64,000 bases of DNA from Syngnathus acus (lineage: Eukaryota; Chordata; Actinopteri; Syngnathiformes; Syngnathidae). The stretch spans positions 19,094,008 to 19,158,007 of the forward strand of contig NC_051089.1 in the NCBI RefSeq assembly GCF_901709675.1. Reading direction: 5' to 3'. The translations under genes and the position numbers were made by a program. The notes beneath the pieces are model-generated. The model was given only the letters and a program-made list of their open reading frames with translations. It had not been told where the DNA came from and ran no database searches. Shown piece after piece: positions 62,490 to 64,000 of this stretch. Each line of letters begins with the position of its first letter. The first letter of the stretch is position 1.

Positions 62490-63600
62490 CATTCACTGGA
62501 TTTGTGTTTTTGTTAAAACAAGTAAATTTCATTAAGACACCTCAATCAGCACTTTAATATGGTATTTTCTCCAGAGGAGTAGTCCCCAACTTGCAGCCTG
62601 GAGGCCATATGCAGGGTGATATTTTGCGGCCTCCTAGTTGACATCAAAGTTCAATATGAGGCCCACATGTTTTTTGCTGTCATTTCTGTTGTTGTTTCAA
62701 TCATTAATGGTCTACCATAGCTCTGGCTTCTGACTTTTTTCAGCGAAATGTAGTTGAAGTGAGACCAAGCGGAAGGAAAAGATATCCCATCACCTAGTCC
62801 CAGTCATGTCTTTTGCGGTGGAGTCGAAGCTTGGGGATAAGAACGGCCAATTTTCAGAAAAACAGAGGTGAAAATGCTTTTTGGTTGGTGTTGAGCATAG
62901 AGGCACCCTAACTGTGTTGCCAAAGGTGGAAAAGCTAAAAAATATCTTTTCATCACCTCTTTCACTTTAGTAATTTCCCTTCTTATGTTTATTTGGCATA
63001 AGATGGAGCTCCAACATAAGAGTTGGTTCACAATACTCCCATAAAATTGCCAAAATTGGCCTAATTAGAACAGGTGTGGTGGTAGGCAAGATAAAAACAA
63101 GTGTGTGTGCACACCCATTCAGTGCAGCAGGAGAAGTGCAGGGATGTTGGTGAGTTATGTTTGATTTTCAATACATTCAAATAAGTGTTTAGAAATGCCA
63201 AGGTTGTTTCAAAACCTTTCTACATTTAAGTTAAAAAGTAAAAGTAAAGAAAATTAGTTATTCGTGATATGGCAATTTCTACTTCAGATGGAGCATCTTG
63301 GGTTAAACCCATCCTTATTTAAAAAGTTAGTTGAAAAATCCCCATTTTTTTTCCCTTAATTTTTTTTAAGGTTTTCAACCTGCTACTGCTGCTCTGCTGT
63401 AGCTGAAAGCAAATTACACAAATTGAAATTTAAATAAAACTTGGAAAATCTGAGTTGGCCTCGTGTCCTGAACCATTCCTGTCCATCAAGCTGGACCAGC
63501 ACTCATTAGAAATAGCTTGACGCCAACATGTCTTGAATGACTACATTTCTTGTGTTGGTCAAGAAATCAGATGTTATTACTCAACTAGACATGCTGTAGA
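62490..63600. other. downstream intergenic sequence, possible first exon of another gene
   Basis: Mostly unassigned. 62585-62640 looks like a hAT-end fragment (GTCCCCAACTTGCAGCC). At 63090-63150, GATAAAAAC is followed about 55 bp later by GGATGTTG|GTGAGT, a start codon beside a good donor. No further support. Confidence 0.3.
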
Positions 63601-63601
63601 G

Positions 63602-63802
63602 CAGGGGTCTCAAACTCCAGTCCTCGGGGGCCGCATTCCTACATGTTTTCCAAGTTTCCCTCGTTAAACACACCTGATTCAAATGATCAGCTCATCCTCA
63701 TGTTCTGCAGGAGCCTGATAATTGAATCAGGTGTGTTTAACGAGGGAAACTTGGAAAACATGTAGGAATGCGGCCCCCGAGGACTGGAGTTTGAGACCCC
63801 TG
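63602..63802. mobile_element. hAT foldback MITE, copy 3
   Basis: Ends CAGGGGTCTCAAACTCCAG and inverse, nearly a full hairpin, flanked by CTGTAGAG (63594-63601 and 63803-63810). Confidence 0.93.
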
Positions 63803-63811
63803 CTGTAGAGC

Positions 63812-64000
63812 CTAGGTGTCAAACTCAAGGCCCGGGGGCCAGATACGGCCCGCCACATCCTTTTATGTGGCCCGCGAAGACATATCAAATTCATGTCAGT
63901 GCTTAAAATTGCAAATTGTCTTCACTTTTGAAAAATAGAGATATTGCTAGCATTTTTTAACCATTTATCAGAGTATGCAAAATTCCAGGAGGATGAGAGA
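63812..64000 (+). mobile_element. left part of another hAT element, cut by window edge
   Basis: TAGGTGTCAAACTCAAGGCC, then GGGGGCCAGATACGGCCCGCC, a typical Charlie-like left end. The right end is outside the window. Confidence 0.65.

Overview
The window looks like teleost fish genomic DNA: a Rex3-type LINE with a GATG-repeat 3' tail, L2-like LINEs, a tRNA-derived SINE family, many hAT elements, and one vertebrate gene split into exons. There are no bacterial features. The only host gene I can support is a pro-apoptotic BCL-2 family member of the BAX type, probably the second fish paralogue (baxb/bax2). Six coding exons on the + strand (9535-9604, 28818-28866, 40103-40264, 42781-42913, 60528-60632, 60724-60822) join without a frame break into a 205-residue protein with BH3, BH1 and BH2 motifs and a C-terminal membrane anchor.

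Layout. 1-9200 is upstream of the gene and is built from mobile DNA: a non-autonomous LTR element with a 30-bp array, hAT elements, an L2-like LINE with an intact reverse transcriptase, and a 165-bp tandem array. 9230-9534 is the probable promoter and 5' leader. Intron 1 (19.2 kb) holds a region bounded by tagacgtct-rich arms, with hAT, Rex3, solo-LTR, SINE and TA-flanked elements nested inside. Intron 2 (11.2 kb) holds TA-flanked palindromic elements, one 3.6-kb hAT that contains two very large inverted repeats, a second Rex3 copy and a fresh 382-bp tandem duplication. Intron 3 (2.5 kb) holds a pogo/Tigger-like element and a hAT foldback MITE. Intron 4 (17.6 kb) holds an endogenous-retrovirus-like element with 2% LTR divergence, then a decayed Ty3/Gypsy element carrying a nested hAT and a nearly intact 3.9-kb LINE. 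Intron 5 is only 91 bp. The 3' UTR appears to contain a 1.1-kb hAT element before a good polyadenylation signal at 62484.

The mobile elements do not form a pathway with the gene; they explain why it spans 51 kb. Their nesting gives relative ages, and 13 hAT insertions with 8-bp target duplications (12 exact on both sides by eye) separate into two target-site patterns. The least explained items are the large palindromes, the tagacgtct-rich region of intron 1, and a coding-like stretch in intron 3. Boundaries not supported by target duplications are approximate, and no database search was possible.
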